DNA of 64,000 nucleotides from Leptotrichia wadei (GTDB lineage Bacteria; Fusobacteriota; Fusobacteriia; Fusobacteriales; Leptotrichiaceae): NCBI RefSeq assembly GCF_007990545.2, contig NZ_AP019829.2, positions 930,001 to 994,000 of the forward strand, read 5' to 3'. Shown piece by piece: positions 56,168 to 64,000 of this stretch (position 1 is its first letter; each line of letters starts with the position of its first letter). The notes under the pieces were generated by a model. It saw only the letters and a program-made list of their open reading frames with translations, ran no database searches and was not told where the DNA came from. The position numbers and the translations under genes were made by a program.

Positions 56168-57352
56168 ATGAAAAAAATCAGAATACTGCTATTATTTGCT
56201 CTAATTATGATTTTCAGTGCGAATTTGTTGGCGAATGACTGGGAATTTGGGTCGGAAGGTGGGCATATTGTGCCGATGAATGTGTCGAATGTTTCGATAA
56301 AGAGTGAGAGGCTTCGTTTTAAATTGGAAAAATTTAAGTCAGAGTATGGGACGCTAGATAATGAAATGGTAGTAACTGTTAGATTTGTGTTTGATAGTCC
56401 TGAAGCTGGGGAGAAATATATTGGATTTATTACGCCTGAAGGTGGGAATGAAGAATGGGATGAAAGAGATCATTTCAAGGATTTTAAGACTTCTGTCAAT
56501 GGACAAAATGTGAGTACAAAAGCGTATAGATTGACTGATTTTGCCCCAAAAGATGTAAAGCAGCTGGAAGAAGTTAAAAAATATTATAAGGAATATGATG
56601 AAGATAAGGCACGAAAAGAATATGAATATTACAAAAAGAGCTATGTTTACTACTTCAAGGCTAATTTTAAAAAAGGAGAAAATATAGTTGAGCACAGCTA
56701 TCGTTATGATGGAAGTAGCGGTGTTGGAATTGTTGATTTTAACTATGTCTGGTCGACTATTTCAAAATGGAAAAATCAGAAGGTGGATAATTTTGAAGTG
56801 ATTGTTGAGCCAGGAGATGCTCTTATTGCAATGCCTGTGGTAAAGACAAAAGATGGAAAAGAGATAAAATGGCAATTGGCTGGAGAAGGAAATGTTGATT
56901 ATGCTTACAAAGAAAATTATGAAACAAATGAGCCATACAAAGTTCTTTATGCCAAATTGAAAAAAGGTTATTTATATTTTAAAACAAATAATTTTAAGCC
57001 TGAAGAAGAATTTGAATTGAGAGAAATAAAAGGTTTGAGAGTTAATTATGTATTTCCTGATAAAACGGAAAAAGGTTTTAAATTTAAGGATGATTTGACA
57101 GACGATGCCTATGCGATAAAGTATTTAGATAAAGATGAAATAAAAGATATTTCAGATGAAGAATTGAAAATAATGAGAAACTATCCTTATGCGATGGCAG
57201 GTTATGATTTTTCAGACAAAAAATTGAAAGACTATTTTTCAAAATTCTTATGGTATGTTCCGATTGGAAAAGATGCTAAATTGGGAAAAGATGATTATGA
57301 GTATGTTAAAGATGTGGATAAAGTTATAAATGATAGGAAGAATGGGAAATAG
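56168..57352 (+). CDS. Secreted protein with C-terminal YARHG domain
   Basis: ATG 56168 is used rather than TTG 56159. The signal peptide ends near ANLLA. The 394-residue protein has a large N-terminal domain of unknown type (about 20-310), with aromatic-rich YKEYDEDKARKEYEYYKKSY. A C-terminal YARHG-like domain shows ISDEELKIMRNYPYAMAGYDF and SKFLWYVPIG. YARHG domains are extracellular modules of unknown ligand. Confidence 0.75.
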   Translation: MKKIRILLLFALIMIFSANLLANDWEFGSEGGHIVPMNVSNVSIKSERLRFKLEKFKSEYGTLDNEMVVTVRFVFDSPEAGEKYIGFITPEGGNEEWDERDHFKDFKTSVNGQNVSTKAYRLTDFAPKDVKQLEEVKKYYKEYDEDKARKEYEYYKKSYVYYFKANFKKGENIVEHSYRYDGSSGVGIVDFNYVWSTISKWKNQKVDNFEVIVEPGDALIAMPVVKTKDGKEIKWQLAGEGNVDYAYKENYETNEPYKVLYAKLKKGYLYFKTNNFKPEEEFELREIKGLRVNYVFPDKTEKGFKFKDDLTDDAYAIKYLDKDEIKDISDEELKIMRNYPYAMAGYDFSDKKLKDYFSKFLWYVPIGKDAKLGKDDYEYVKDVDKVINDRKNGK

Positions 57353-57400
57353 AGTAATAACTGAATAATATTTCGAGTTTTTATTATGGACTTTTTTGGT

Positions 57401-57418
57401 AAGGGGTTAATACCCCTT
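57401..57418. repeat. AAGGGG/CCCCTT hairpin
   Basis: AAGGGG (57401-57406) pairs with CCCCTT (57413-57418), 50 bases after a stop codon and without a U-run. It closely resembles the hairpin at 2311-2334. Confidence 0.5.
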
Positions 57419-57474
57419 GTCAGTAATAAATGAAAAAGTTTATATTTTAATGTAAGTTAGTATAAAGCAGGAAA

Positions 57475-57504
57475 AGATTACAAGGGTTAATTGTAGTCTT
57501 TTTG
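57475..57504 (+). terminator. Terminator before the DCPxH gene cluster
   Basis: AGATTACAA (57475-57483) pairs with TTGTAGTCT (57491-57499, one G-U) and a T-run follows. Confidence 0.7.
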
Positions 57505-57544
57505 TTATAGTATAAGGAAAATAAAGTAGAAGAAGTGAAATAAA

Positions 57545-57910
57545 TTGAATATTAAGGTTAAATTGAGTAAAAATATGAAAGAGTATGTAGAGAAAATAAG
57601 GGAAAAGGCTTTGAGCGAAAATAGAACAGAATATGAGAATGCACTTGAAAAATATAGAAAATATTTATTAAAAGAAATTTTACAAAATATTGAAGAGATA
57701 AAAAATGATGAGGAATATGCAAAAAATATGATGGAAGAAGAAATTTTAGAAATTATAAAAGCTGAAAAAAAGAGATTGGAGAATATTAATTTAGTGTCGG
57801 AAAAAATATTGAATACGGATTTTAAGCCTAAGATGGAAATATTTATGTTTTTTAAAAATGAATGTTGGTTACTGGATTGTCCACAGCATTTGATAATTGA
57901 TGAGGATTGA
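57545..57910 (+). CDS. Small helical protein with C-terminal DCPxH motif
   Basis: The 121-residue protein starts at TTG 57545 (AGAAGTGA upstream). It is almost entirely charged helix, likely coiled coil (about 10-90). It ends with CWLLDCPQH, a motif shared with the next two proteins (CYLVDCPMH, CFLIDCPRH), each also preceded by an FKP/YKP element. It looks like a C-terminal fragment of the larger TPR relatives. Family not recognised. Confidence 0.65.
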   Translation: MNIKVKLSKNMKEYVEKIREKALSENRTEYENALEKYRKYLLKEILQNIEEIKNDEEYAKNMMEEEILEIIKAEKKRLENINLVSEKILNTDFKPKMEIFMFFKNECWLLDCPQHLIIDED

Positions 57911-57933
57911 AGAAATATGAAAGGAATAAAATT

Positions 57934-59070
57934 ATGAAACAAACAAAAGAAGAATGGGCAAGATATATTCAGGATGAAATCAAAAAAAATGATAGTTACG
58001 ATAATTATAAGCATACATTTATTGAATATAAGGATTATTTAGAGAAATGTCTTTTGAAAAATCCGCGAGATGTAGAAAAGGTATGTCAATTAGCGATAGC
58101 TTATTTTACGGTGTATCAAGATGGAAAAACGAGTCTGAATGTATTAGAGGAGTTTTTGAAAAAATATTCAAAAGATTTAAATGATGATGAGAAGGCTATT
58201 ATTTATCAGGATTTGGCTGATTTATATGAAAAAGATGCTTATGATGATAAAATGTGTAAGTATTATTTGACAAAATTAATTAAAATGGGGAAACAATCAG
58301 TGGTTGTATGGGAAGTATTGGGAGAATATTATTTAAAAAGAAAAAAATACAAAAAGGCACTTGAATGTTTTCAGGAAATGGAAAAATTTTCAGATGAGAA
58401 GGAAATAGAAGATGATTATAATTATGGGATAACGTTGTTTTATTGTGGTTATTTTGAAAAAGCGAAAGAAATGTTATTGAGATGTTATGAAAAGGAACCT
58501 GAAAGTGCAGGAATTTTATATGCATTGGCACTGTGCTTACATTATACCAATGATAAAAAATTGGCTGAGCCAATTCTGGATAAATTGTTAGAGAAAGTGT
58601 CGTTAGAGAAATATTATTATGATGAGCAAATTTTATTTGAAGAACTTATAGACTTATATTATTTATTTGAAGAATACGATAGGTGTGTCTTGGTTTTTGA
58701 AAAAGAGATAGATGAACTTGACTGGGAAGAACGTTTTTATTATAATATGGTTTTTTCATTTTATTTTTACAGTTTAAAAAAATTAGGAAATTTTAAGAAA
58801 GCAGAAAACAAATTGTCAGAATTGATTCAAAAACATAATAAGTATATTGAAAAAATTGAAGTTGGAGAAATTTATGACAAAAAATACTGGAATGAAGAAG
58901 AGATTGATGAATTTATTGAAGAAGAAAAGAATGAAATAAAAAAGATTTTGGAGATATATAAAAAGATAATGAATAGTAATTATAAGCCTCAAAATACAAA
59001 AATAAATTTAGAAAAAATGTATAAAACTTGCTATTTAGTTGATTGTCCAATGCATCAGAAATTAGATTAG
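57934..59070 (+). CDS. TPR protein with C-terminal DCPxH motif, copy 1
   Basis: ATG 57934 follows AAAGGA at 9 bases. The 378-residue cytosolic protein starts TKEEWARYIQDEIKKND, has TPR-like helices across about 40-330 (including YYLKRKKYKKALECFQEMEKF) and ends YKPQ...CYLVDCPMHQKLD. It pairs with the next gene, which has the same architecture, nine bases downstream. Function unknown; a protein-interaction role is suggested by the TPRs. Confidence 0.72.
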   Translation: MKQTKEEWARYIQDEIKKNDSYDNYKHTFIEYKDYLEKCLLKNPRDVEKVCQLAIAYFTVYQDGKTSLNVLEEFLKKYSKDLNDDEKAIIYQDLADLYEKDAYDDKMCKYYLTKLIKMGKQSVVVWEVLGEYYLKRKKYKKALECFQEMEKFSDEKEIEDDYNYGITLFYCGYFEKAKEMLLRCYEKEPESAGILYALALCLHYTNDKKLAEPILDKLLEKVSLEKYYYDEQILFEELIDLYYLFEEYDRCVLVFEKEIDELDWEERFYYNMVFSFYFYSLKKLGNFKKAENKLSELIQKHNKYIEKIEVGEIYDKKYWNEEEIDEFIEEEKNEIKKILEIYKKIMNSNYKPQNTKINLEKMYKTCYLVDCPMHQKLD

Positions 59071-59078
59071 GAGGAAAA

Positions 59079-60206
59079 TTGGAAAAACAAAAAAATTTAG
59101 AAAGAAAAACGATAAAAGAATGGATAAAATATATTCAAGAAAAAATTAGAAATAATAGTGATTACGATTCTGTTTATGAAGAGTATAAAACATTTTTGGA
59201 AAATAAATTGAAAGATAACCCACAAGATGTAGAAAAGGTATGTCAATTAGCGGCAGTTTACAATGAATTAACTTATCAATGGAAGGATATTTATAAATTA
59301 TTGAATGAATTTATTAAAAAATATGAAAATGAATTGACTGATGAGGAAAAATCACGGATTTATACTAATTTAGGGTATTATTATGATGATCAGAGAGATG
59401 GCAGTAAGAGAGCGATTAGAACTTTGAGAAAGGCTGTGGCGTTTAATCCAAATAATTCTAAGGCTTATTATGGACTTGGGGCGAATTATTATGGTGCTGG
59501 GAAATACGAGAAGTCAGAAGAAATGTATAAAAGAGCTTGTGAGCTGGAAAATAATCCGATTTATAAGTTTGAATATGCGAATTTGCTGATGGTTAATGGA
59601 AAAAACGAAGAGGCGAAAATAATTTTGGAAAAATTAATAAAAAAAGATTTTGAGTTTGGAAAAGAGGATTTTGCTAAGATAAAATATAGTTATATTGTGA
59701 ATAGGATTCGATTGAAGGAATTTGAAAATATTGAGTCTGAAATTAATGAATTAATGTTAGAAACGGTTAATAAAGATGATTTTTTTGAGGAAGAGTTTGC
59801 AGAGCTATATTATTTGGCAGGAAGTTATGAGAAAAGCCGAAAAATTTATTCAAAGTTTAAAATACAAGATTATCAATTTCCAGCTTGGTGGCTGAGATTC
59901 TATTTTTATTCTCTAAAGCAGTTAAATGAAATAGAAAAATTACAAGAAAATTTTAAAATAGTTTTGAAGATTAAAGATGAAGAAATAGAGAGCATTAAAA
60001 ATGGAGAATTTTTAACAGAATGTACGAAATCGTATAAAAAAGAAGAAATTAGGGAGATAAAAAGGCAAATAAAGAATTTGAAGGCAGAATATGGAAAAAT
60101 ATTGAAAACAGATTATAAACCAGAAGTAAAAATTTATCCTAAATTTTTATATGACTGTTTTTTGATAGATTGTCCACGACATCAAAAACTAGATAAATTA
60201 AGTTAA
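59079..60206 (+). CDS. TPR protein with C-terminal DCPxH motif, copy 2
   Basis: Start is TTG 59079, preceded by GGAGG; the frame extends further upstream but overlaps the previous gene without a ribosome site. The 375-residue protein matches copy 1 at the N-terminus (TIKEWIKYIQEKIRNN), at NPQDVEKVCQLA and at the end (YKPE...CFLIDCPRHQKLD). The middle TPRs, e.g. SKAYYGLGANYYGAGKYEKS, are diverged. Probably an old tandem duplication. Confidence 0.72.
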   Translation: MEKQKNLERKTIKEWIKYIQEKIRNNSDYDSVYEEYKTFLENKLKDNPQDVEKVCQLAAVYNELTYQWKDIYKLLNEFIKKYENELTDEEKSRIYTNLGYYYDDQRDGSKRAIRTLRKAVAFNPNNSKAYYGLGANYYGAGKYEKSEEMYKRACELENNPIYKFEYANLLMVNGKNEEAKIILEKLIKKDFEFGKEDFAKIKYSYIVNRIRLKEFENIESEINELMLETVNKDDFFEEEFAELYYLAGSYEKSRKIYSKFKIQDYQFPAWWLRFYFYSLKQLNEIEKLQENFKIVLKIKDEEIESIKNGEFLTECTKSYKKEEIREIKRQIKNLKAEYGKILKTDYKPEVKIYPKFLYDCFLIDCPRHQKLDKLS

Positions 60207-60292
60207 GGCAATATTAAATTTCTTTATAATTAAACAAAAAATTAAATATTTCAGATTAAGAAATTAGAGAGAAAAGAGATTCTAGAAAATTA

Positions 60293-61030
60293 CTAAAATC
60301 TCTTCTCCATTATCCTAATTTTCTTAACAAAATAAACATTCCCATCTTCCCTATATTCCAAAAGCATCGGATAAATTTCAACGCCATTTTCTATCGCTTC
60401 ATAAAAAGTTTCAGAAAATTCTCTGTCGATAATATGTTCAGGTGCGAAAATTTCAGATTTTCTAAATATCAAAATAAAAACTGCTGTCCGAAATCCTTCT
60501 TTTTTAAGCTCCATAAGTTCTCTCAAATGTTTTAAGGCACGAATTGAAGGAGAGCCAGGAAATTGAGCAATTTTTCCGTTTACCAAAGTGCAGCCTTTTA
60601 CTTCAATGTAAATTTTTTCTTTTTCAGTTTCTAAATAAAAATCGAGTTTGCTATTATTATGCTTAATTTCAGGTTTTATATACGAAGGTTCTCCAAATGG
60701 AGAAATTTCATTATCGTGAAATATGGCTTCTGTAATATATCGATGAAAAGCCGTATTTATAAGAATAATCTCTTCATGAACTTTCACTGCGATAATATCC
60801 CATTTAGTTTTACGATTTTCATTATTTGCTTTTTTTATCAACAATTCTGCACCATCAATCAATAATTCCGTCAATCTTCCAGTATCATGCAAATGAGCAA
60901 AGTCTTCTCCTGAATATTCTTCATTTTCAGAATCTTTAAATTCAAATCTAACAGTAAAACGAGTTACTCTTTCCTTAAAATTCACAATTTTGTCATAGTT
61001 TATCGTATAAAGAATTTTATTTTTTTTCAT
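60293..61030 (-). CDS. sfsA: Sugar fermentation stimulation protein SfsA
   Basis: The 245-residue protein has the SfsA layout: an OB-fold-like start, LHDTGRLTELL, then a PD-(D/E)XK-like core with KLDFYL and IYIEVKGCTL followed by FPGSPSIRALKHLREL. The family is annotated as DNA-binding and a maltose-metabolism regulator in E. coli, but its true role is uncertain. It is convergent with the DCPxH gene cluster. Confidence 0.92.
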   Translation of the reverse strand: MKKNKILYTINYDKIVNFKERVTRFTVRFEFKDSENEEYSGEDFAHLHDTGRLTELLIDGAELLIKKANNENRKTKWDIIAVKVHEEIILINTAFHRYITEAIFHDNEISPFGEPSYIKPEIKHNNSKLDFYLETEKEKIYIEVKGCTLVNGKIAQFPGSPSIRALKHLRELMELKKEGFRTAVFILIFRKSEIFAPEHIIDREFSETFYEAIENGVEIYPMLLEYREDGNVYFVKKIRIMEKRF

Positions 61031-61180
61031 ATATTTTTCCTTTTTTTAGTATTTTTGATTTTAGGATAACATATTTGAAGTTAGGGAGCAAGAAAATTTT
61101 ATAAATTCAATGTTTTTTATTGATTTGGATATAATTTTTATGATATTATAAATTTGTAGTGAAATAGAAAGGAGGTAAAA

Positions 61181-61291
61181 ATGACTATTATTGAAAAAAT
61201 ATTTTTACTTGCTGCAATTTGTAGTATCTTGCAATTCGCTTTAGAAGTGTATAGAGAATACCAAAAGCACAAGAAAAATAAGGACCAATAA
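61181..61291 (+). CDS. 36-residue membrane peptide, toxin/holin-like (unit 1)
   Basis: ATG 61181 has GAAAGGAGG upstream at ideal spacing. The peptide begins MTIIEK, has one hydrophobic helix (FLLAAICSILQFAL) and a strongly basic tail ending KNKDQ. TTGATT (61120-61125) and TATTAT (61144-61149) form a promoter. The layout is that of type I toxins or the 'holin-like toxin' class. A terminated antisense RNA is predicted over its 3' end. Confidence 0.6.
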   Translation: MTIIEKIFLLAAICSILQFALEVYREYQKHKKNKDQ

Positions 61292-61410
61292 CAAAAAGAG
61301 CTATGGTTCAACAAACCCTCTGGCCTTTTCACTACATTTATTAATTTAAAAGAGGAGTAAAAAATATGTTTGAAAAAATAATGTTAGTATTGTCTGTAAT
61401 AATTATAATA
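61285..61410 (-). ncRNA. Predicted antisense RNA of unit 1
   Basis: A minus-strand promoter, TTGATA (61445-61440), 17-base spacer, TATAAT (61422-61417), lies inside the unit 2 gene. Transcription from about 61410 would pass over the start of unit 2 and the 3' part of unit 1. It would reach an AGAGGGTT...AACC-ATAG-CTCT stem with U5 near 61285-61320. The terminator stem has a bulge, so the exact end is uncertain. Confidence 0.45.
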
Positions 61411-61488
61411 TTAGCAATTATAACTTGGACATTAAAATATATCAACTGGAAAAATGAAAAAAAAGATAAAAAAAATAAGCCCCAATAA
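61366..61488 (+). CDS. 40-residue membrane peptide, toxin/holin-like (unit 2)
   Basis: ATG 61366 follows AGAGGAG. The peptide begins MFEKIM, has a hydrophobic helix rich in Ile/Leu/Val (about 6-24) and a basic tail ending KNKPQ. The ending and the first bases of the 3' flank (CAATAACAAA) match those of unit 1, suggesting tandem duplication and divergence. Confidence 0.6.
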   Translation: MFEKIMLVLSVIIIILAIITWTLKYINWKNEKKDKKNKPQ

Positions 61489-61521
61489 CAAAGGGCTTTG
61501 ACTATTATTGAATTTAATTAC
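61466..61521 (-). ncRNA. Predicted antisense RNA of unit 2
   Basis: Minus-strand TTGACT (61555-61550), 16-base spacer and TATACT (61533-61528) give a start near 61521. The stem AAGCCC...GGGCTT followed by ATTTTTTTT ends the RNA near 61466, within the last codons of unit 2. The RNA is about 56 bases and fully complementary to the toxin mRNA 3' end. Confidence 0.55.
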
Positions 61522-61708
61522 AATAATAGTATATCATATTTAAAATAAAAGTCAATAGTTAATTAAAAACATTTGAATAATTTTAAATGAAAATAAATAA
61601 TAATATAAAATAATGATATAATATTGTAAAAAAATATGATAAAATATATTTATTAAGAAAGATATAAAGTAAATCAGAAATATAAATATTCAAGGAGGAA
61701 ACAAGAAA

Positions 61709-62971
61709 ATGAAAGTATTAATCGTAGGAGCAGGGGGAAGAGAACATGCAATTGCTTGGAAAATATCTCAAAATGAAAAGGTGGAGAAAATATTTATAGC
61801 ACCAGGGAATGCGGGAGCTGAGTTGTTACCAAAAGCTGAAAATGTGAATTTATCGAATAATATAGACGAGTATGTTAAATTTGCGAAGGAAAATAATATT
61901 GATTTGACATTTGTTGGAAGTGAAGAATTATTGGTAGCAGGGATTGTTGATGAATTTCATAAAAATGGCTTGAAAATCTTTGGGCCTAATAAACAAGCGG
62001 CGATTCTTGAAGGAAGCAAGGCTTATTCTAAAGATTTTATGAAAAAATATGGGATAAAAACTGCTGTTTATGAAATTTTTGATAATGCTGAAAAAGCAAA
62101 AGAATTTTTGAATAATTGGAAAGATTTCCCTGTAGTTGTAAAAGCTAGTGGTCTTGCGGCTGGGAAAGGTGTAATTATTGCTCAAAATCTTGATGAGGCG
62201 ATAAAAGCGGTTGATGATATAATGATTGATGAAAAATTTGGAGACGCTGGAAGTCAAGTTGTAATTGAAGAATTTCTGGATGGTGTAGAAGCGTCGATAC
62301 TTTCATTTACAGATAGTAAAATTATTGTACCATTATTGTCAGCAAAAGATCACAAAAAAATTGGAGAAAATGAAACAGGATTAAACACAGGTGGAATGGG
62401 AGTTATAAGTCCTAATCCTTATGTGACAGATGAAGTTTTTGAAAGTTTTAAAAATGACATTATGAATCCGACTTTAAAGGGAATGCAAGCTGAAGGAATG
62501 GATTTTGAAGGTGTGATTTTCTTTGGACTAATGATTACGGCAAAAGGTGTTTACTTGCTTGAATACAATATGAGATTAGGAGACCCTGAAACTCAAGCAG
62601 TTCTACCATTATTGGAAAATGATTTGTTAGAATTGGTAGAATATTCATTTGACAAAAAATTATCGGAATTAAATGTTACTTGGAAACCACTTCATGCTTG
62701 TTGTGTTGTAGGAGCTGCAGAAGGATACCCAGAAAGTTACAAAAAAGGTGATGTTATAACTGGAATTGAAAATGCTACAGATGATGAATTAGTATTTATC
62801 GCAGGAGCAAAATTTGAAGATGGAAAATTCAAAACTAATGGTGGAAGGGTATTAAATGCTGTTGCATTTGGAAAAACATTGAATAAGGCTAAGGAAAATG
62901 CTTATAAGTTATTGGATAAAATCAAATTTGATGGAATGTATTTTAGAAAAGATATTGGTAGAATTAAGTAA
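61709..62971 (+). CDS. purD: Phosphoribosylamine--glycine ligase
   Basis: The 420-residue ATP-grasp enzyme has the N-terminal GAGGREHAIAWK (7-18), VKASGLAAGKGV in the ATP-binding region and the MRLGDPETQ signature. It converts phosphoribosylamine to GAR in purine synthesis. AGGAGG precedes ATG 61709. The 220 bases between unit 2 and purD hold no other gene. Confidence 0.96.
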   Translation: MKVLIVGAGGREHAIAWKISQNEKVEKIFIAPGNAGAELLPKAENVNLSNNIDEYVKFAKENNIDLTFVGSEELLVAGIVDEFHKNGLKIFGPNKQAAILEGSKAYSKDFMKKYGIKTAVYEIFDNAEKAKEFLNNWKDFPVVVKASGLAAGKGVIIAQNLDEAIKAVDDIMIDEKFGDAGSQVVIEEFLDGVEASILSFTDSKIIVPLLSAKDHKKIGENETGLNTGGMGVISPNPYVTDEVFESFKNDIMNPTLKGMQAEGMDFEGVIFFGLMITAKGVYLLEYNMRLGDPETQAVLPLLENDLLELVEYSFDKKLSELNVTWKPLHACCVVGAAEGYPESYKKGDVITGIENATDDELVFIAGAKFEDGKFKTNGGRVLNAVAFGKTLNKAKENAYKLLDKIKFDGMYFRKDIGRIK

Positions 62972-62985
62972 AATAACTAATGAAA

Positions 62986-63017
62986 AAAACTGTTTTAATT
63001 TTAAGACAGTTTTTTGT
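62986..63017 (+). terminator. purD terminator
   Basis: AAAACTGT (62986-62993) pairs with ACAGTTTT (63006-63013), followed by a T-run. Confidence 0.85.
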
Positions 63018-63249
63018 TTATGAATATATATTGGAAAATTTTATTGTTATTAATACTATTTTTCATTGAGTAGTAGAATGATTACTAAAAATGATGCTAG
63101 ATTTTCGATTGATTTAAATAAAAAAACAAATTTTAAATTTTTGGTGGATCATTTCAATCTTTGCTATAAAAAATATTGCTTTAATTAGTAAAAATCAATA
63201 TTTAAAATTAAGTTTAGTAGATTGGAAAATATAATATAAAATATTTAAT

Positions 63250-63277
63250 TTGAAATTTGAAAAATGTGTGATATAAT
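63250..63277 (+). promoter_or_regulatory. Promoter and leader upstream of the lipocalin-like gene
   Basis: TTGAAA (63250-63255), 16-base spacer, TATAAT (63272-63277). The ~160-base leader contains a perfect CTAAAGTT/AACTTTAG stem (63301-63333) with GGAGG in its loop but no start codon after it, perhaps the relic of a small gene. The rest of the 63018-63444 gap is AT-rich with no gene. Confidence 0.5.
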
Positions 63278-63377
63278 TAGAAAAAATTAGATTAATAAAA
63301 CTAAAGTTTGGAGGAAGTATTATAACTTTAGGATTTAGAATTTATATTTTTTTCTGATTTCCTAATGTAAAAATATT

Positions 63378-63399
63378 TATTTTAAATAGCGTTTAGTAT
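63378..63399. repeat. Right end of the ~120 bp inverted-repeat family
   Basis: TTATTTTAAATAGCGTTTAGTA at 63378-63399 resembles the right ends at 10509-10530 and 22571-22589. A weak left-end match (ATACTATTTTTCATT) is at 63053. Confidence 0.4.
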
Positions 63400-63444
63400 A
63401 AATAGGTTTTATTATAATAAAAAAATGAAAAAAAGGTGAATACT

Positions 63445-64000
63445 TTGAATAAGCAGGAATTTAATCAATATAGAAAAGTAAAATTTTACATTGCAGTCTG
63501 TTTTTGGATATTTTCATTGTCAATGTTTGCTGTTGGAAGTAAAAAATCAGTTGAAAATAAAAGTAACGAAAAAAAAGTTAGTAGAAATAGAGTTGAGGAT
63601 GAAGCAGTAAAAATTGATATTATTATCAATAAAAATGATAATAATAATTTTGAAGAAGATAAAGATTTGGAAAAAACTGATGAAGAAGATGGAGATTTGA
63701 TTTATTTGGATCAGATTCAAGATGAAGAAGAAGAAAAAAAACAGAAAAAGTTGAAAAAAACTAATAGGATTGAACGTTTTATAAAAAAAATAGATGAAAA
63801 GGTTAATCCTATTATAAAATTTCAGATATCGAAAAGTTATGGAACGTGGTATTTGATAAAGACGGATGATAATTTGGAAAAAAATTTGAAAAATGTGAGA
63901 TATGATTTTCTTCAGGAAGAAAACGGATATCATATTATTAAAAGTTATTTTGATCCACAAACTGATAAATGGAATGAAGAAATGCAGAGGGGGTGGATTG
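63445..64000 (+). CDS. Lipocalin-like secreted protein, 5' part
   Basis: Start is TTG 63445 with AAAAGGTG upstream; in-frame GTG 63436 overlaps it. There is a signal-anchor region (FYIAVCFWIFSLSMFAVG), a long Asp/Glu/Lys-rich linker and then the lipocalin GxW element SYGTWYLIK followed by beta strands (YDFLQEENGYHIIKSYF). The gene continues beyond the window. The lipocalin call rests on one motif and the strand pattern. Confidence 0.6.
   Translation, partial: MNKQEFNQYRKVKFYIAVCFWIFSLSMFAVGSKKSVENKSNEKKVSRNRVEDEAVKIDIIINKNDNNNFEEDKDLEKTDEEDGDLIYLDQIQDEEEEKKQKKLKKTNRIERFIKKIDEKVNPIIKFQISKSYGTWYLIKTDDNLEKNLKNVRYDFLQEENGYHIIKSYFDPQTDKWNEEMQRGWI

Noticed and set aside
57505-58014. Minus-strand 169-codon hydrophobic frame
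   Set aside because: It is antisense to the helical, Glu/Lys-rich gene at 57545; antisense of GAA/AAA codons gives Phe/Ile/Leu-rich pseudo-membrane proteins.
61138-61332. Minus-strand 64-codon frame over toxin-like unit 1
   Set aside because: The start lacks a ribosome site and the strand is better explained by an antisense RNA; the plus-strand peptide has an excellent AGGAGG.
63547-63960. Minus-strand 137-codon Phe/Ile-rich frame at the window end
   Set aside because: Antisense shadow of the acidic linker of the lipocalin-like gene, which has a start, a ribosome site and a recognisable GxW motif on the plus strand.

Overview
The window is AT-rich bacterial chromosome with poly-A/poly-T intergenic stretches, strong AGGAGG ribosome sites, frequent TTG/GTG starts and a protein set typical of Fusobacteriota. 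The 6-phospho-alpha-glucosidase is, from memory, very close to MalH of Fusobacterium. The combination with an OPT transporter, KtrAB and many small secreted TPR/DKNYY/YARHG proteins points to Leptotrichia or a close relative. This assignment is an inference; no rRNA is present in the window.

Layout. 1-12.6 kb is mostly housekeeping: the 3' end of a sucrose-6-phosphate hydrolase gene, rsmB, a CCA-adding enzyme fused to a Nudix domain, a YgjP-type metalloprotease, a mini carbonic-anhydrase-like protein, carAB, a GNAT acetyltransferase bracketed by two ~120 bp inverted-repeat elements, and argH. 12.7-22.6 kb is accessory: an AAA/PD-(D/E)XK protein, pepF, then a nested mobile region. In that region an ISAs1-like relic with 17 bp inverted repeats encloses an intact IS200/IS605 element (tnpA, tnpB, probable guide RNA) and a two-gene UV-repair-like cassette. 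It is followed by a frameshifted lipoprotein, an orphan RelB-like antitoxin and small envelope proteins. 22.6-27 kb on the minus strand holds a PLD-like membrane protein, an alpha/beta hydrolase, coaX and an OPT transporter. 27.2-34.2 kb is a plus-strand run asnS - TPR - dprA - PD-(D/E)XK-like - topA - TPR. 34.2-35.1 kb is non-coding. 35.1-43.2 kb carries ktrAB, a GntR regulator divergent from malH, a GH13 glucosidase and a dicarboxylate/glutamate symporter. 43.4-51.3 kb has a RelBE-type module, ogt, a second AAA/PD-(D/E)XK paralogue, rarA and envelope proteins. 51.4-63 kb has purH, tRNA-Lys, secreted repeat proteins, three proteins sharing a C-terminal DCPxH motif, sfsA and purD. The window ends inside a lipocalin-like gene.

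Most interesting: (1) between malH and the GH13 gene lies what reads as a complete, unannotated type I toxin-antitoxin locus, with a 21-residue hydrophobic peptide and an upstream terminated small RNA that can form 16 contiguous base pairs with the toxin mRNA next to its Shine-Dalgarno; (2) at 61.1-61.6 kb two tandem small membrane proteins each have a promoter and terminator for an antisense RNA on the opposite strand; (3) three homopolymer tracts sit where length change would switch expression: A8 in a lipoprotein signal region, A6 after a lipoprotein start codon, A19 next to a -10 box; (4) the ISAs1/IS605/DNA-repair composite.

All calls come from reading the sequence; family assignments are from recognised motifs, not from database searches.
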